From contig NZ_JAGPOX010000033.1 of the NCBI RefSeq assembly GCF_019038435.1, positions 1 through 64,000 of the forward strand: DNA of 64,000 bases, written 5' to 3'. Of this stretch, positions 34,264-43,086 are shown piece after piece. Both the position numbers and the translations under genes were made by a program. Each line of letters starts with the position of its first letter. The first letter of the stretch is position 1. The stretch comes from Nocardia alni (GTDB taxonomy: Bacteria > Actinomycetota > Actinomycetes > Mycobacteriales > Mycobacteriaceae). The notes under the pieces were generated by a model that saw only the letters and a list, made by a program, of their open reading frames with translations, was not told the DNA's origin and made no database searches.

Positions 34264-35727
34264 TCATCCGTACAGCATCGGGAGATCGATCAGCGCGACC
34301 TGTTCCGACTGCGCCGCGGTCTGCGCCTTGTGGTTGAAACCCGCGCCGCTGAAGCACAACAGTTTCGTCCGGCTGGTGTCGTACTTGCCGTTGCGGGTGA
34401 TCACATCCCGGATGTGGCGCAGCCGATCCAGATGCCCCTCACCCATCGTGTCGTTCCATTTCGCCTCCCCGATCGCCAAAAGCGGTGGCTTGCCGCCGTC
34501 GGCCATGCCGATCACGGCGACATCGATCTCATGACTGGTCCGGGTAGCGGTATCGTGGACTACCCCGTGCCCGACCTTGGCCGGAAGCTCCTCGAACAGT
34601 TCGGGATCCGCGTGGTAAAGCACCCAGTCCCGGCACGTCTGCTCGAAATGCGGTCCGAGCACGTTGCTCACGAATCGACGTCGGCTGGCCCGCCACACCC
34701 GATCCGCGCTGCCCGGACGCTCCAACTGATCCCAGACCGGCCGCATGATGGCGTGATAGAACCGGATGAGCGGCTCGGCTATCCGATATGTGGACCTGTT
34801 GTCCCGGAACACATCCGCATCGCGATGCAACAATCCGACGTCTTCCAGCACCGCAATGGGGTGACTGATATCCGGCGCCTTGCGCTCGAGGTAGCCCGCG
34901 ATACCGCCGCGAGTCGCGTTCCCATCCGCGACAGCGCTCAGAACGGACAAATACAGTGCCGTATCGCGCAATTCGGGTTCCTCGGCCAGCAGATATCGCG
35001 GCTCCCGAAACAGCGGCGTCTCCGGATTCATCACCGTACGAACCACCCATGCATCGAAATCCTCGGGGCCGCTAGGGGTGTCACCTCGCGCGAACTCCCT
35101 GCGGTAGGCCGGAGTACCACCCACTATCGAATTGACCTGTAGCGCGAGACGCGGATCGGTGATATCCCAGAACTCGGCCGCGAGCCGGTAGTCCAGCGGG
35201 CGAACCAGCAACTCCAGGCCGGCACGACCCCGGAGAGGGGCGTTGCCGGACAAGATCCGTCCCATGAACGACAACGCGGATCCGCACAGCAGCAACCGAG
35301 TTCGAGAATTCGTTCGCTGTGCCCGGCGTGGCCGCAACGCCTCCTGGATGATCGACGGCAATTCCGGATTCGCCTTCGCCAGATACGGGAATTCATCGAT
35401 CACCACCGGAACCGGCTGATCCGTACCCAGGCTCAACAAGGTATCGATCACCTCGGCCCACCCGTGGAAATGGAACGGGCTCACCGGACCGAGGTGAGCG
35501 GTCAACGCCGCGCTCACTCGCCGCAGCGACTCGGCGTCGGTCGCCTCCGTGGCACCGAAATAGAACCCACCCGTCGCCGCGCACACGGACTCGAGCAAGA
35601 ACGTCTTGCCCTGCCGACGTCGACCGGACACCACACCCAGCGTCGCGCCCGGCTGCTCATCCGAGACGAATCGTTCCAGCGCCGCCCACTCGTAGTCTCG
35701 GTCGAACATGTCAGTGGGCTTGCGCAC
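34264..35727 (-). CDS. AAA ATPase with C-terminal DUF234 (PD-(D/E)XK-like) domain
   Basis: A 487-residue protein of the archaeal-type ATPase group. The N-terminal ATPase has Walker A 'GVVSGRRRQGKTFLLES', Walker B 'VVIDEFPYLAKANPEL', and sensor region 'RLLLCGSALSFMG'. A winged-helix part (about 290-360: 'ISHPIAVLEDVGLLHRD') follows. The C-terminal DUF234 carries a nuclease-like signature: Asp in 'HEIDVAVIG' and 'AIGEAKWND' (E-x-K). GTG 35727 follows GGGAGGCC; ATG 35709 is possible. A large palindrome sits directly upstream. Such genes are scattered, often mobile, and of unknown role; defence or selfish behaviour has been suggested. Confidence 0.85.
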   Translation of the reverse strand: MRKPTDMFDRDYEWAALERFVSDEQPGATLGVVSGRRRQGKTFLLESVCAATGGFYFGATEATDAESLRRVSAALTAHLGPVSPFHFHGWAEVIDTLLSLGTDQPVPVVIDEFPYLAKANPELPSIIQEALRPRRAQRTNSRTRLLLCGSALSFMGRILSGNAPLRGRAGLELLVRPLDYRLAAEFWDITDPRLALQVNSIVGGTPAYRREFARGDTPSGPEDFDAWVVRTVMNPETPLFREPRYLLAEEPELRDTALYLSVLSAVADGNATRGGIAGYLERKAPDISHPIAVLEDVGLLHRDADVFRDNRSTYRIAEPLIRFYHAIMRPVWDQLERPGSADRVWRASRRRFVSNVLGPHFEQTCRDWVLYHADPELFEELPAKVGHGVVHDTATRTSHEIDVAVIGMADGGKPPLLAIGEAKWNDTMGEGHLDRLRHIRDVITRNGKYDTSRTKLLCFSGAGFNHKAQTAAQSEQVALIDLPMLYG

Positions 35728-35737
35728 ACGGCCTCCC

Positions 35738-35780
35738 AGTTTATAGGGGTACAGTTTATAGAACTGTACCCCTACAAACT
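35738..35780. promoter_or_regulatory. 19-bp near-perfect inverted repeat upstream of the DUF234 ATPase
   Basis: AGTTTATAGGGGTACAGTT (35738-35756) and AACTGTACCCCTACAAACT (35762-35780) are inverted copies with one mismatch around TATAG. It ends about 10 bp before the ATPase start codon, so it must overlap the promoter or leader. It is AT-rich against the GC-rich background. Confidence 0.7.
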
Positions 35781-35868
35781 GTAGATGCGGCGACAAGCAG
35801 CTTGGACCGAATGGGTACGGGAGATTCCAGACCCCCGATCTCACCGGCCCGACAACACTCACCCGCTG

Positions 35869-36531
35869 TCAGCGGCTGCGGACGCTCACGTTCGCGGCGG
35901 TGAGGACGTCGAGCAGGCGGGCTACCTCGTCGCGGAGGCAGCGGGCCGCGTCCGGGCGGCCGGCGAGTTTGTGCAGGAGGGCTCGTTGGAACAGGCCGTC
36001 GAAGACGGCGTATACGGCGCCCGAGGACATGAGCAGGGGGGCGCCGGAGAGGGCGGCGTAGCGTTCTACGACGTTGCCGATCATTCGTTCGCGGCGCTGA
36101 TCGATTTCGACCACGTCGGCGCGGAAGGACTCCTCGAACAGGCTCTGGTTGCGCAGGTCGTACCAGAGACGGTGCAGGTAGGCGTCGGCCTCCAGGGTGG
36201 CGGCCATCGCTACGGAGAACTGCTCGCGTAGTTCGGTGGCCGTGGTCGCGGCGTCGACGATCTCGTCGTAGCGCGTGACGCAGATCGCCTCGTACTGGCG
36301 CACCGCCTGGGTGATCAGTTCGACCTTGTCGCTGAAGTAGTAGTGCAGCACCCCGTGGGTGAATTCGGACTTCTGCGCGATCTCGCGCAGGCTGGTGCGG
36401 GCATATCCCAATTCGGCCAGCGCGTGCAGCGCGGCGTAGGCGAGCTCTGCGCGGCGCTCACCGAATTTGTCGACCTGCCGCCGCGCGATGCGGCTGGACT
36501 TCGTGGCGAGTATTTCGGTCACTGTCGGCAT
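35869..36531 (-). CDS. TetR-family transcriptional regulator
   Basis: A 220-residue TetR protein. Helix-turn-helix at about 25-75 (RAELAYAALHALAELGYARTSLREIAQKSEFTHGVLHYYFSDKVELI) with a ligand domain to the end. ATG 36531 has GAGG seven bases upstream; a longer frame exists. It is divergent from the SDR / dehydrogenase / acyl-CoA ligase operon starting at 36782, and two matching palindromes lie between them, so it most likely represses both itself and that operon. Confidence 0.88.
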   Translation of the reverse strand: MPTVTEILATKSSRIARRQVDKFGERRAELAYAALHALAELGYARTSLREIAQKSEFTHGVLHYYFSDKVELITQAVRQYEAICVTRYDEIVDAATTATELREQFSVAMAATLEADAYLHRLWYDLRNQSLFEESFRADVVEIDQRRERMIGNVVERYAALSGAPLLMSSGAVYAVFDGLFQRALLHKLAGRPDAARCLRDEVARLLDVLTAANVSVRSR

Positions 36532-36595
36532 ACCTCCGCCTCTGTGAGTTGGCCCCAGTGTAACGCGAGCGCGTGCACGATCGTCAGAAGATTTC

Positions 36596-36632
36596 TTGAC
36601 GGTCGTCAAGGAAAGGCTTGACGACCGTCCAA
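36596..36632. promoter_or_regulatory. Paired TetR operator palindromes
   Basis: TTGACGGTCGTCAA (36596-36609) is a palindrome TTGACG-N2-CGTCAA, and TTGACGACCGTCCAA (36618-36632) is nearly its reverse complement. The two centres are about 22 bp apart. They lie between the divergent TetR gene and the operon at 36782. Confidence 0.75.
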
Positions 36633-36781
36633 ACAACGTCGAGACTGTGACCCAGATCGCATTTTCACAGTCGGTTCTCTGGAACCGTCGCAGGATCAGG
36701 AGACGTCGAAATGAGCGAGCGGCCGATACACACAGCTGTCCTCACACTCGTGACACCAGCGGACACCAGCGAGGCGGCGGC

Positions 36782-37585
36782 ATGAGCGTGTTCGAGCTGA
36801 CCGGACGTAAGGCGCTGGTGACCGGCGGCGCACAAGGGCTGGGGGCGGGGATGACCCAGGCCCTCGCCCGAGCGGGAGCCGCCGTCGCCATCGCCGACAT
36901 CAACGAGGATCGGGGCAAGCAAACCGTTGAGGCGCTGCGAGATTCGGGCGCGACCGCGGAATTCGTCACGCTCGACATCACCGACGACGCCCAGTGGGAA
37001 CATGCCGTCGCCGACACCGTGGCCGCCCTCGACGGCCTCGACATCCTGGTCAACAACGCCGGTGTCGAAATCACCGGCCTGATCGTGGATCTGGATCCCG
37101 CCGCGGTCCGGCGGATGCTCGATGTGAACGTGCTGGGCACAGCGCTGGGCATCAAGCACGCCTTCCGGGCCATGCGGCCGGGTGGCGCGGCGGGCCGTGG
37201 CGGCGCGATCGTGAACACCTCCTCGGTCGCGGCAACCATTGCGTGGCCGTCGATTTCGATCTACTCGGCGACCAAGTCGGCGGTCGACCGGCTCACCCGG
37301 GTCGCGGCGATGGAGTCCGGCAAGCTCGGCTACGGCGTGCGGGTCAACTGCGTGTACCCGGGCCTGGTGCCGACCGAGATGGGCGCCAAACTCGCCCAGG
37401 ACGTGGCCGACCTGGGCCTGTTCGCCAGTCAGGAAGCCGCGGTCGCGGGCGTCATCGAGCAGACCCCGATCGGCCGGCTCGGAGAGGTGGCCGATATGGC
37501 CGACGCGGTGGTGTTCCTGGCCTCCGATGCCGCTCGCTTCATCACCGGGGCCGGCCTGCCGGTCGACGGCGGAATGGGGATGTGA
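36782..37585 (+). CDS. Short-chain dehydrogenase/reductase
   Basis: A 267-residue classical SDR. 'VTGGAQGLGAGM' (cofactor loop), Asp in 'AIADINEDRG' suggests NAD rather than NADP, 'LVNNAGVEITG', catalytic Ser in 'NTSSVAA', and 'YSATKSAVDRL' (Tyr-x-x-x-Lys), ending with 'DAARFITGAGLPVDGGMGM'. It is the first gene of an operon with a saccharopine-dehydrogenase-like protein (2 bp gap) and an acyl-CoA ligase. Substrate probably a secondary alcohol of a lipid, sterol or terpenoid, by context only. Confidence 0.88.
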   Translation: MSVFELTGRKALVTGGAQGLGAGMTQALARAGAAVAIADINEDRGKQTVEALRDSGATAEFVTLDITDDAQWEHAVADTVAALDGLDILVNNAGVEITGLIVDLDPAAVRRMLDVNVLGTALGIKHAFRAMRPGGAAGRGGAIVNTSSVAATIAWPSISIYSATKSAVDRLTRVAAMESGKLGYGVRVNCVYPGLVPTEMGAKLAQDVADLGLFASQEAAVAGVIEQTPIGRLGEVADMADAVVFLASDAARFITGAGLPVDGGMGM

Positions 37586-37587
37586 TC

Positions 37588-38706
37588 ATGAAACCTGTTG
37601 TCGTATACGGCGCTTCCGGCTACACCGGGCGGCTGATCTGTGAATACCTGCGCGAGTTCACCATTCCCTTCGTGGCCGCGGGCCGGGACAAGGCTCGCCT
37701 CCAGGAGGCGATGGACCATGTCCCCGGCATCGACACCGTCGAGTACGACATCGTCGAGGTGGCACACGAAGTCGGCCCGCTCACCGAGCTGTTCGACAGT
37801 GCGAGCGTGGTATGCAACACGGTCGGCCCGTTCGCCCAGTACGGCCCCGAGGTCGTGGAGGCATGTCTGGCCAGTGGCACCCACTACCTCGACACCACCG
37901 GTGAACAGGACTGGCTCATCACCTGCGACGAGCAGTACGGACCGCGGATGGCTGAGCGGGGGCTGCTGTTGTCTCCCGGCATCGCGCAGATGTACACGAT
38001 CGGCGAGATCGCGGCCGATATCTGTTTGGAGACACCGGGTTTGGACACCCTCGACATCGCGGTGTTCTGGAAGGGCTACCCCACCGTCGCCTCCACGCTG
38101 ACCATCCTGGTCAACGCCGCCCTGTCCTCGGCGTACTACCTCGAACAGAACAAGTACGTCGAATGGCCCGCCGACACCGGTGTGTACGAGCTGGTGGTAC
38201 CCGGCCAGCACGAACTCGGCCTGGCGCTGCCCTGGGGCGGCACCTCGCATCCGGTGTGGTTCCGGCGCGATCCGCGCGTCGCCAACGTCAAGGTGCTCGG
38301 CGGCGTGGTCGACCGGCCGTTGATGCAGGGCGTCCCGCAGATCGTGGCGGCGGTCGTCGAGCAGGTGAAAGACCTTCCCCTGGAAGAGAAGTACCGGGTG
38401 CTGGCCGAACAGGCGGCCGGCGTCCGCAGCGAGATGCCGCCGCGGGAGAACCCGCGCGTCAACACCTCGCTGGATTCGGTCCATGCGTCCGGCCCGCTCG
38501 GGCGCGCACACTGCGTGATCTACGGAAACTGCAACTACAAACAGACCGGGCTTCTGCAGGCGTACGCCGCGAACGCACTTCTGCAGACGCCGCCGAAACG
38601 GGCCGGGTTCGCCTCGGCCTGTCAGGCATTCGGTCATCGTGAGTTGCTCGGCGTACTGCGCGGATTCGGACTGGTATCCGAGCCGGTCCTGACCGTGCAC
38701 CGTTGA
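37588..38706 (+). CDS. Saccharopine dehydrogenase-like oxidoreductase (trans-acting enoyl reductase group)
   Basis: A 372-residue protein with an N-terminal Rossmann domain 'VVVYGASGYTGRLICEYL' and the family motifs 'VVCNTVGPFAQYGPEVVEACLASGTHYLDTTGEQDW'. This is the group that includes mycobacterial trans-acting enoyl reductases, which reduce polyketide or lipid intermediates. It begins 2 bp after the SDR stop and ends 78 bp before the acyl-CoA ligase, so it is cotranscribed. The exact substrate is unknown. Confidence 0.85.
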   Translation: MKPVVVYGASGYTGRLICEYLREFTIPFVAAGRDKARLQEAMDHVPGIDTVEYDIVEVAHEVGPLTELFDSASVVCNTVGPFAQYGPEVVEACLASGTHYLDTTGEQDWLITCDEQYGPRMAERGLLLSPGIAQMYTIGEIAADICLETPGLDTLDIAVFWKGYPTVASTLTILVNAALSSAYYLEQNKYVEWPADTGVYELVVPGQHELGLALPWGGTSHPVWFRRDPRVANVKVLGGVVDRPLMQGVPQIVAAVVEQVKDLPLEEKYRVLAEQAAGVRSEMPPRENPRVNTSLDSVHASGPLGRAHCVIYGNCNYKQTGLLQAYAANALLQTPPKRAGFASACQAFGHRELLGVLRGFGLVSEPVLTVHR

Positions 38707-38784
38707 TCACGCGCCGGATCGCCGGGCACAGCGCCGTGCCCGGTGATCCGGCACCCCGCCACCACTATTCGCGAGGACGCTCGG

Positions 38785-40320
38785 ATGCGGTTGACAGACT
38801 TTCTCGACAAGGGGGCATCTCTCGGCCCCGGCGCGCCCTGCCTGACGATGGGCGGGAGCACTCGCACTTACGATGCGGTACAACGGTTGTCGTGGCGCAT
38901 CGCGCGGGCGCTGGACCGCTCAGGCGTCCGCCCGGGCCAGAGCGTGGCGATCCTGTCCGCCAACGACGCACTGGCATTCGGATGCGTATTCGGCATCGCG
39001 CGGGCCGGGGCGGTGTGGTGCCCGATCAATCCGCGCAACGAGGCCGCCGAGAACCGGGACCTGCTGGACCTTTTCGACTGCACCTGCCTGATCTTCCAGG
39101 CGTCCTTCGCACCTCTGGTGACAGCCATCGCAGCCGAGCTACCGAAGCTGAAGACACTGGTTTGCCTGGACGAAAGCGCGGACGGCGCGGTGTCTTTCGA
39201 TGAATGGGTGCAGGACTGTGGCGAGGAGCCATGGACGGCCGAGCCGCCGGACGATCTCGCGCTGCTCGTCGGCACCGGCGGAACCACCGGACGCCCCAAG
39301 GGAGTTCGGCTCACCGGACACAACATCGAGACGATGACCGCGCTCACCCTGATGAGCTACCCGTTCGAGCCGCGCCCCCGATATCTGGCCCTGGCCCCGC
39401 TCACCCACGCCGCGGGTGTGCTGTGCTTCCCGATCCTGGCGCTCGGCGGCGAGATCGTCGTCCTTCCGAAGCCCGACCTGGGCGATTTCCTGGCCGCGAT
39501 CGAACGACACCACATCACCCACAGCTTCCTGCCGCCCACCCTCATCTACATGCTGCTCGACCATCCCGCCCTTTCGCAGACGAATCTCATTTCGCTGCAA
39601 TGCCTCTGGTACGGCGCGGCGCCGATGTCGCCCGCCCGCCTGGAACAGGCGCTGGACCGCATCGGACCGGTCATGGGCCAACTCTACGGTCAGTCCGAGG
39701 CGCCGATGATGATCTCCACCATGGCTCCGCGGGATCACTTCCACCCCGACGGCACGCTCGCGCGCGAACGATTCGCCTCGGCCGGGCGGCCCACCCCGCT
39801 CACCCAGGTCGCCGTCATGGACGCCGCCGGAGGGTTGCTCCCCGCCGGTGAGCGCGGCGAGATCGTGGCGCGAGGTCCGCTGGTCATGGCCGGTTATCAC
39901 AAGAATCCGGAGGCCACCGCCGAGGCCAGGCGGCACGGCTGGCATCACACCGGCGATATCGGCTACCTCGACACCGACAATTTCCTGTACGTCGTGGACC
40001 GCGCCAAGGACATGATCATCACCGGCGGCTTCAACGTCTATTCCGCCGAGGTCGAACAGGCCCTGCTCGAACATCCCGCGGTCCAGGACTGCGCGGTGAT
40101 CGGCCTGCCCGACCCGAAATGGGGCGAACGCGTCACCGCCGTCGTGGAATTGCACCGCGGCGCCACCCTCTCCCCCGAGGACCTGCGCGCCTTCGCCCGC
40201 GACCGGCTCAGCGGCGTGAAAACACCCAAGCAGATCGAGATCTGGGCCGATCTGCCCCGCTCCAAGCTCGGCAAGGTGCTCAAGCCCGACATCCGCGAAC
40301 GCATGCTGCGAACGCCCTGA
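38785..40320 (+). CDS. AMP-dependent acyl-CoA ligase
   Basis: A 511-residue ANL-family enzyme. ATP loop 'LLVGTGGTTGRPKGVRL', 'LYGQSEAP' (A5), 'YHKNPEAT', 'HHTGDIGYLDTDNFLYVVDRAKDMIITGGFNVYSAEVE' (A7-A8) and the C-terminal catalytic Lys in 'LPRSKLGKVLK'. It activates a carboxylic acid as acyl-AMP and then as CoA thioester. ATG 38785 has GAGGA upstream; another ATG at 38743 is in frame. It ends the SDR operon and converges on PadR with 6 bp between stops. Confidence 0.9.
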   Translation: MRLTDFLDKGASLGPGAPCLTMGGSTRTYDAVQRLSWRIARALDRSGVRPGQSVAILSANDALAFGCVFGIARAGAVWCPINPRNEAAENRDLLDLFDCTCLIFQASFAPLVTAIAAELPKLKTLVCLDESADGAVSFDEWVQDCGEEPWTAEPPDDLALLVGTGGTTGRPKGVRLTGHNIETMTALTLMSYPFEPRPRYLALAPLTHAAGVLCFPILALGGEIVVLPKPDLGDFLAAIERHHITHSFLPPTLIYMLLDHPALSQTNLISLQCLWYGAAPMSPARLEQALDRIGPVMGQLYGQSEAPMMISTMAPRDHFHPDGTLARERFASAGRPTPLTQVAVMDAAGGLLPAGERGEIVARGPLVMAGYHKNPEATAEARRHGWHHTGDIGYLDTDNFLYVVDRAKDMIITGGFNVYSAEVEQALLEHPAVQDCAVIGLPDPKWGERVTAVVELHRGATLSPEDLRAFARDRLSGVKTPKQIEIWADLPRSKLGKVLKPDIRERMLRTP

Positions 40321-40326
40321 AGTCCT

Positions 40327-40860
40327 TCAGCGCCCACGTTCGTTGTCGCGCTGAGCCATTTCCTTCAGCGCCCACCGCGCCCACTCCTGGTTCATGGCGA
40401 AATAGCGTTCGCCCCACTCCATCGCGATGCGACCGTAGGTCGAGAAGTCGTCGTCGTCCCAGTCCACGGCCGCCTTCAGGTCCAAGAGCTCGGCGAGACT
40501 CTTCTCGGATCGGGTCTCGAGCGCGGCCATGTACTCGCGGGCCTGCTCCGGGGCGATGGCGCCGAGGAAGAAGACTCGCAGCAGCATTTCGTTGCGCGGC
40601 GGGCGGGGCAGGGCGCCGGCGAGCCACTGCCGTAGCTCGGCCCGCCCCTCCTCGGTGATCGAGTACTCCTTGCGCCCTCGCGGACCCTCGTCCGTCACGG
40701 CCAGCAGGCCGGCGGCGGCGAGCTTGGTGAGCTCGGTGTAGATCTGGCTCTGCGTGGCCGGCCAGACGTTGGCCAGCGATTTCTTGAAGCGTTGTAGCAG
40801 GTCATAACCGCTGGATGGACGGTCGGCGATGAGGCCGAGCATCCCGTATCGCAAGCTCAT
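40327..40860 (-). CDS. PadR-family transcriptional regulator
   Basis: A 177-residue PadR: N-terminal winged helix 'MSLRYGMLGLIADRPSSGYDLLQRFKKSLANVWPATQSQIYTELTKLAAAGLL' with the wing 'GPRGRKEYSITEEGRAELRQWL', and a C-terminal 'Vir' type helical dimerisation domain to the end. It is divergent from the membrane protein and carotenoid oxygenase genes with a clear inverted repeat between them, so it should repress both directions and release on a small ligand. Confidence 0.9.
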   Translation of the reverse strand: MSLRYGMLGLIADRPSSGYDLLQRFKKSLANVWPATQSQIYTELTKLAAAGLLAVTDEGPRGRKEYSITEEGRAELRQWLAGALPRPPRNEMLLRVFFLGAIAPEQAREYMAALETRSEKSLAELLDLKAAVDWDDDDFSTYGRIAMEWGERYFAMNQEWARWALKEMAQRDNERGR

Positions 40861-40897
40861 GTCGTCACCTCACTGTTGTTCATGAACTCATCCTACA

Positions 40898-40954
40898 TTC
40901 CAGTATTGACATGTCGAAAAAGCATCCTCTATCTTCGACATGTCACAACTGGAA
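40898..40954. promoter_or_regulatory. PadR-type operator, nested inverted repeat
   Basis: TGACATGTCGAA (40907-40918) is perfectly inverted as TTCGACATGTCA (40934-40945), and outside them TTCCAGT (40898-40904) is inverted as ACTGGAA (40948-40954). Each half also holds the palindrome GACATGTC. The whole 57-bp element sits between the divergent PadR and membrane protein starts. ATGT/ACAT cores are typical of PadR sites. Confidence 0.8.
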
Positions 40955-40985
40955 TATTCAGCACCGAGCCTAGGAGCTCCCCGCG

Positions 40986-41549
40986 ATGTCGTACTTGCGC
41001 ACCTTCGCCCCCTGGATCATCTACGCCGTTGTCCCCGACCGGTATTGGATGTGGGCGGCACTGGCCGCCCTGATCGTCTCCCTCGTCGGCATCGCCCGAA
41101 ACGTCCGGGACGGCCGACCGGCCGATGCCCAGCTGATCGATATCGGTTCCGCGCTCTTCTTCGCGGGAATGACCATCTGGGGCTTCACCGACCCGCACAC
41201 CGCCCTGCATCCCTACGCCCCGGCCATCTCCTCGGGAATCCTCGCGCTGATCGCAGGCGTCTCGATCGCCGTGCGCGAGCCGTTCACCCTGGCCATCGCC
41301 AAACAGGAAGTCCCGCAAGAACAGTGGAGCAGCCCGCTGTTCGTCCGGACCGGCTACATCCTCACCTCCGCATGGTTCGCGAGCTTCGTGATCGGCTGCG
41401 TACTGATGATCGCCCTGGCGCACGACAGCACTCCCCGCATCGTCGTGCAGGTGCTCGCCTTCGCGCTTCCGGCCACGTTCACCGTTCGCTACGCCGCCCA
41501 CATCAAGGCGAAGGCGCGGGCACTCGGCGGCCAAGCCGCCGCCTCCTGA
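40986..41549 (+). CDS. Membrane protein, PadR-regulated
   Basis: A 187-residue protein with about five helices: near 8-40 ('WIIYAVVPDRYWMWAALAALIVSLVGIA'), 50-67, 75-95, 125-150 and 155-175. The 'VREPFTLAIAKQEVPQEQW' stretch on the cytoplasmic side recurs in an unnamed actinobacterial membrane family. No transport or catalytic motif is visible. It lies 40 bp before the carotenoid oxygenase and is likely cotranscribed. It might hold the oxygenase or its lipophilic substrate at the membrane; that is speculation. Confidence 0.75.
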   Translation: MSYLRTFAPWIIYAVVPDRYWMWAALAALIVSLVGIARNVRDGRPADAQLIDIGSALFFAGMTIWGFTDPHTALHPYAPAISSGILALIAGVSIAVREPFTLAIAKQEVPQEQWSSPLFVRTGYILTSAWFASFVIGCVLMIALAHDSTPRIVVQVLAFALPATFTVRYAAHIKAKARALGGQAAAS

Positions 41550-41589
41550 TCACACCGCACCAACAACTTCCACCAGATCGGTTGCCCTC

Positions 41590-42900
41590 ATGATGACTAC
41601 CCCCGTCCCATACCTGACCGGCAACTACGCCCCGGTCACCGAGGAACTCACCGCCTTCGACCTACAGGTCACCGGCAGCATTCCCCCCGAGCTGACCGGC
41701 TGGTATCTGCGCAACGGCCCCAACCCGCACGCCGCCGCCTCCAAGCACTGGTTCGTCGGCGACGGCATGGTGCACGGCGTGCGGATCGAGCACGGCCGCG
41801 CGGTGTCCTATCGCAACCGCTGGGTTCGTACCGCGACGTTCACCGCCGACATTCCCAGCTATGACTCGCAGGGACACCGCGATCTCACCGCGGGATCGGC
41901 CAACACCCACGTCATCCGGCACGCCGGGCGGACGCTGGCACTGGTCGAGTCGTCCTACCCGTACGAGCTGACCTGCGATCTGGATACCGTGGGCCCCTAC
42001 GACTTCGACGGCAAGCTGCACACCGCGATGACCGCCCACCCGAAGATCTGCCCGATCACCGGCGAACTGCATTTCTTCGGTTACGCCCTCACCGAGGCGC
42101 CCTATCTGACCTATCACCGCGCCGATGCCGAGGGCAATCTGGTGCTGAGCCGTCCTGTCGACGTGCCCGCACCCACCATGCACCACGACTTCAACCTGAC
42201 CGCCGAGCATGTCGTATTCATGGACCTCCCAGTGCTTTTCGACCGTGCGGCCGCGCAGGCCGGTGAGGGAATGCCGTTCCGGTGGAGCGACAGCTACCAG
42301 GCGCGGCTCGGGGTGCTGCGGCGCGACGATCCGCACGGCCCGATCCGCTGGTTCCCGATCGATCCGTGCTACGTCTTCCACCCGCTGAACGCGCACGACG
42401 AGCCGGGCCGAATCGTGCTGTACGTGATGCGTTACCCGGAGCTGTGGCGAAGGGACTCGAAGGGTTTCGACAAGGCCACCCTGTGGCGCTGGACCCTCGA
42501 CCTGACCACCGGTCAGGTCACCGAGGAACAGCTCGACGATCGCGCCGGGGAATTCCCCCGCGTCGACGACCGGCTCACCGGTTCGAATTCCCGCTACGGA
42601 CATATCGCGGTGACCGACCCGTCCGGTGGTGCGCTGGTCCGCTACGACCTGCACACCGGAAGCAGTACGTCCCACGAGTTCGGCGCCGGCCACATCCCGG
42701 GCGAGGCGTCCTTCGCGGCCGCCGACGAGAATGCCGGTGGCGCGGGATATCTCATGACCTACGTCTACGACACCGACACCGATCGCAGTGATCTCGCCAT
42801 CCTGGACGGCACCGACCTGGCCGCCCCGCCGGTCGCCAGGATTCATCTGCCCAGCCGAGTCCCCTTCGGCTTCCACGGCAATTGGCTGGCCGACCATTGA
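41590..42900 (+). CDS. Carotenoid cleavage oxygenase family protein
   Basis: A 436-residue seven-bladed propeller dioxygenase. Family start 'YLTGNYAPVTEELTAFDLQVTGSIPPELTGWYLRNGPNP' and the four iron-binding histidines are all present: His150 ('TAHPKI'), His199 ('MHHDF'), His264 ('FHPLNA') and His429 ('GFHGNW'). These enzymes cut carotenoids, apocarotenoids or stilbenes at a double bond with O2. Its pairing with a PadR regulator, which often responds to phenolic acids, makes a phenylpropene- or stilbene-cleaving role (like lignostilbene dioxygenase) as likely as carotenoid cleavage. Confidence 0.9.
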   Translation: MMTTPVPYLTGNYAPVTEELTAFDLQVTGSIPPELTGWYLRNGPNPHAAASKHWFVGDGMVHGVRIEHGRAVSYRNRWVRTATFTADIPSYDSQGHRDLTAGSANTHVIRHAGRTLALVESSYPYELTCDLDTVGPYDFDGKLHTAMTAHPKICPITGELHFFGYALTEAPYLTYHRADAEGNLVLSRPVDVPAPTMHHDFNLTAEHVVFMDLPVLFDRAAAQAGEGMPFRWSDSYQARLGVLRRDDPHGPIRWFPIDPCYVFHPLNAHDEPGRIVLYVMRYPELWRRDSKGFDKATLWRWTLDLTTGQVTEEQLDDRAGEFPRVDDRLTGSNSRYGHIAVTDPSGGALVRYDLHTGSSTSHEFGAGHIPGEASFAAADENAGGAGYLMTYVYDTDTDRSDLAILDGTDLAAPPVARIHLPSRVPFGFHGNWLADH

Positions 42901-43025
42901 GTGCATGCGCGCTGCCCGGCTCCAACTTGCCGGAGTCGGGCAGCGCAAGTCCGGTACCGCCTCCCGGCCGAATGGGCCGGGCCGAACGGTACACACAGAC
43001 GAGTCCTGTTGGCCCAGAGCCAGAT

Positions 43026-43070
43026 AGACGTTGAGACCTCCGGTGATGATTACCGGAGGTCTCAACGTCT
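43026..43070. terminator. Bidirectional terminator, perfect 19-bp stem
   Basis: AGACGTTGAGACCTCCGGT (43026-43044) and ACCGGAGGTCTCAACGTCT (43052-43070) pair without mismatch around GATGATT. It lies between the convergent carotenoid oxygenase and ferredoxin genes and can stop transcription from both sides. No long T-run follows. Confidence 0.85.
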
Positions 43071-43086
43071 GCGGTCGTGGCCCTGG

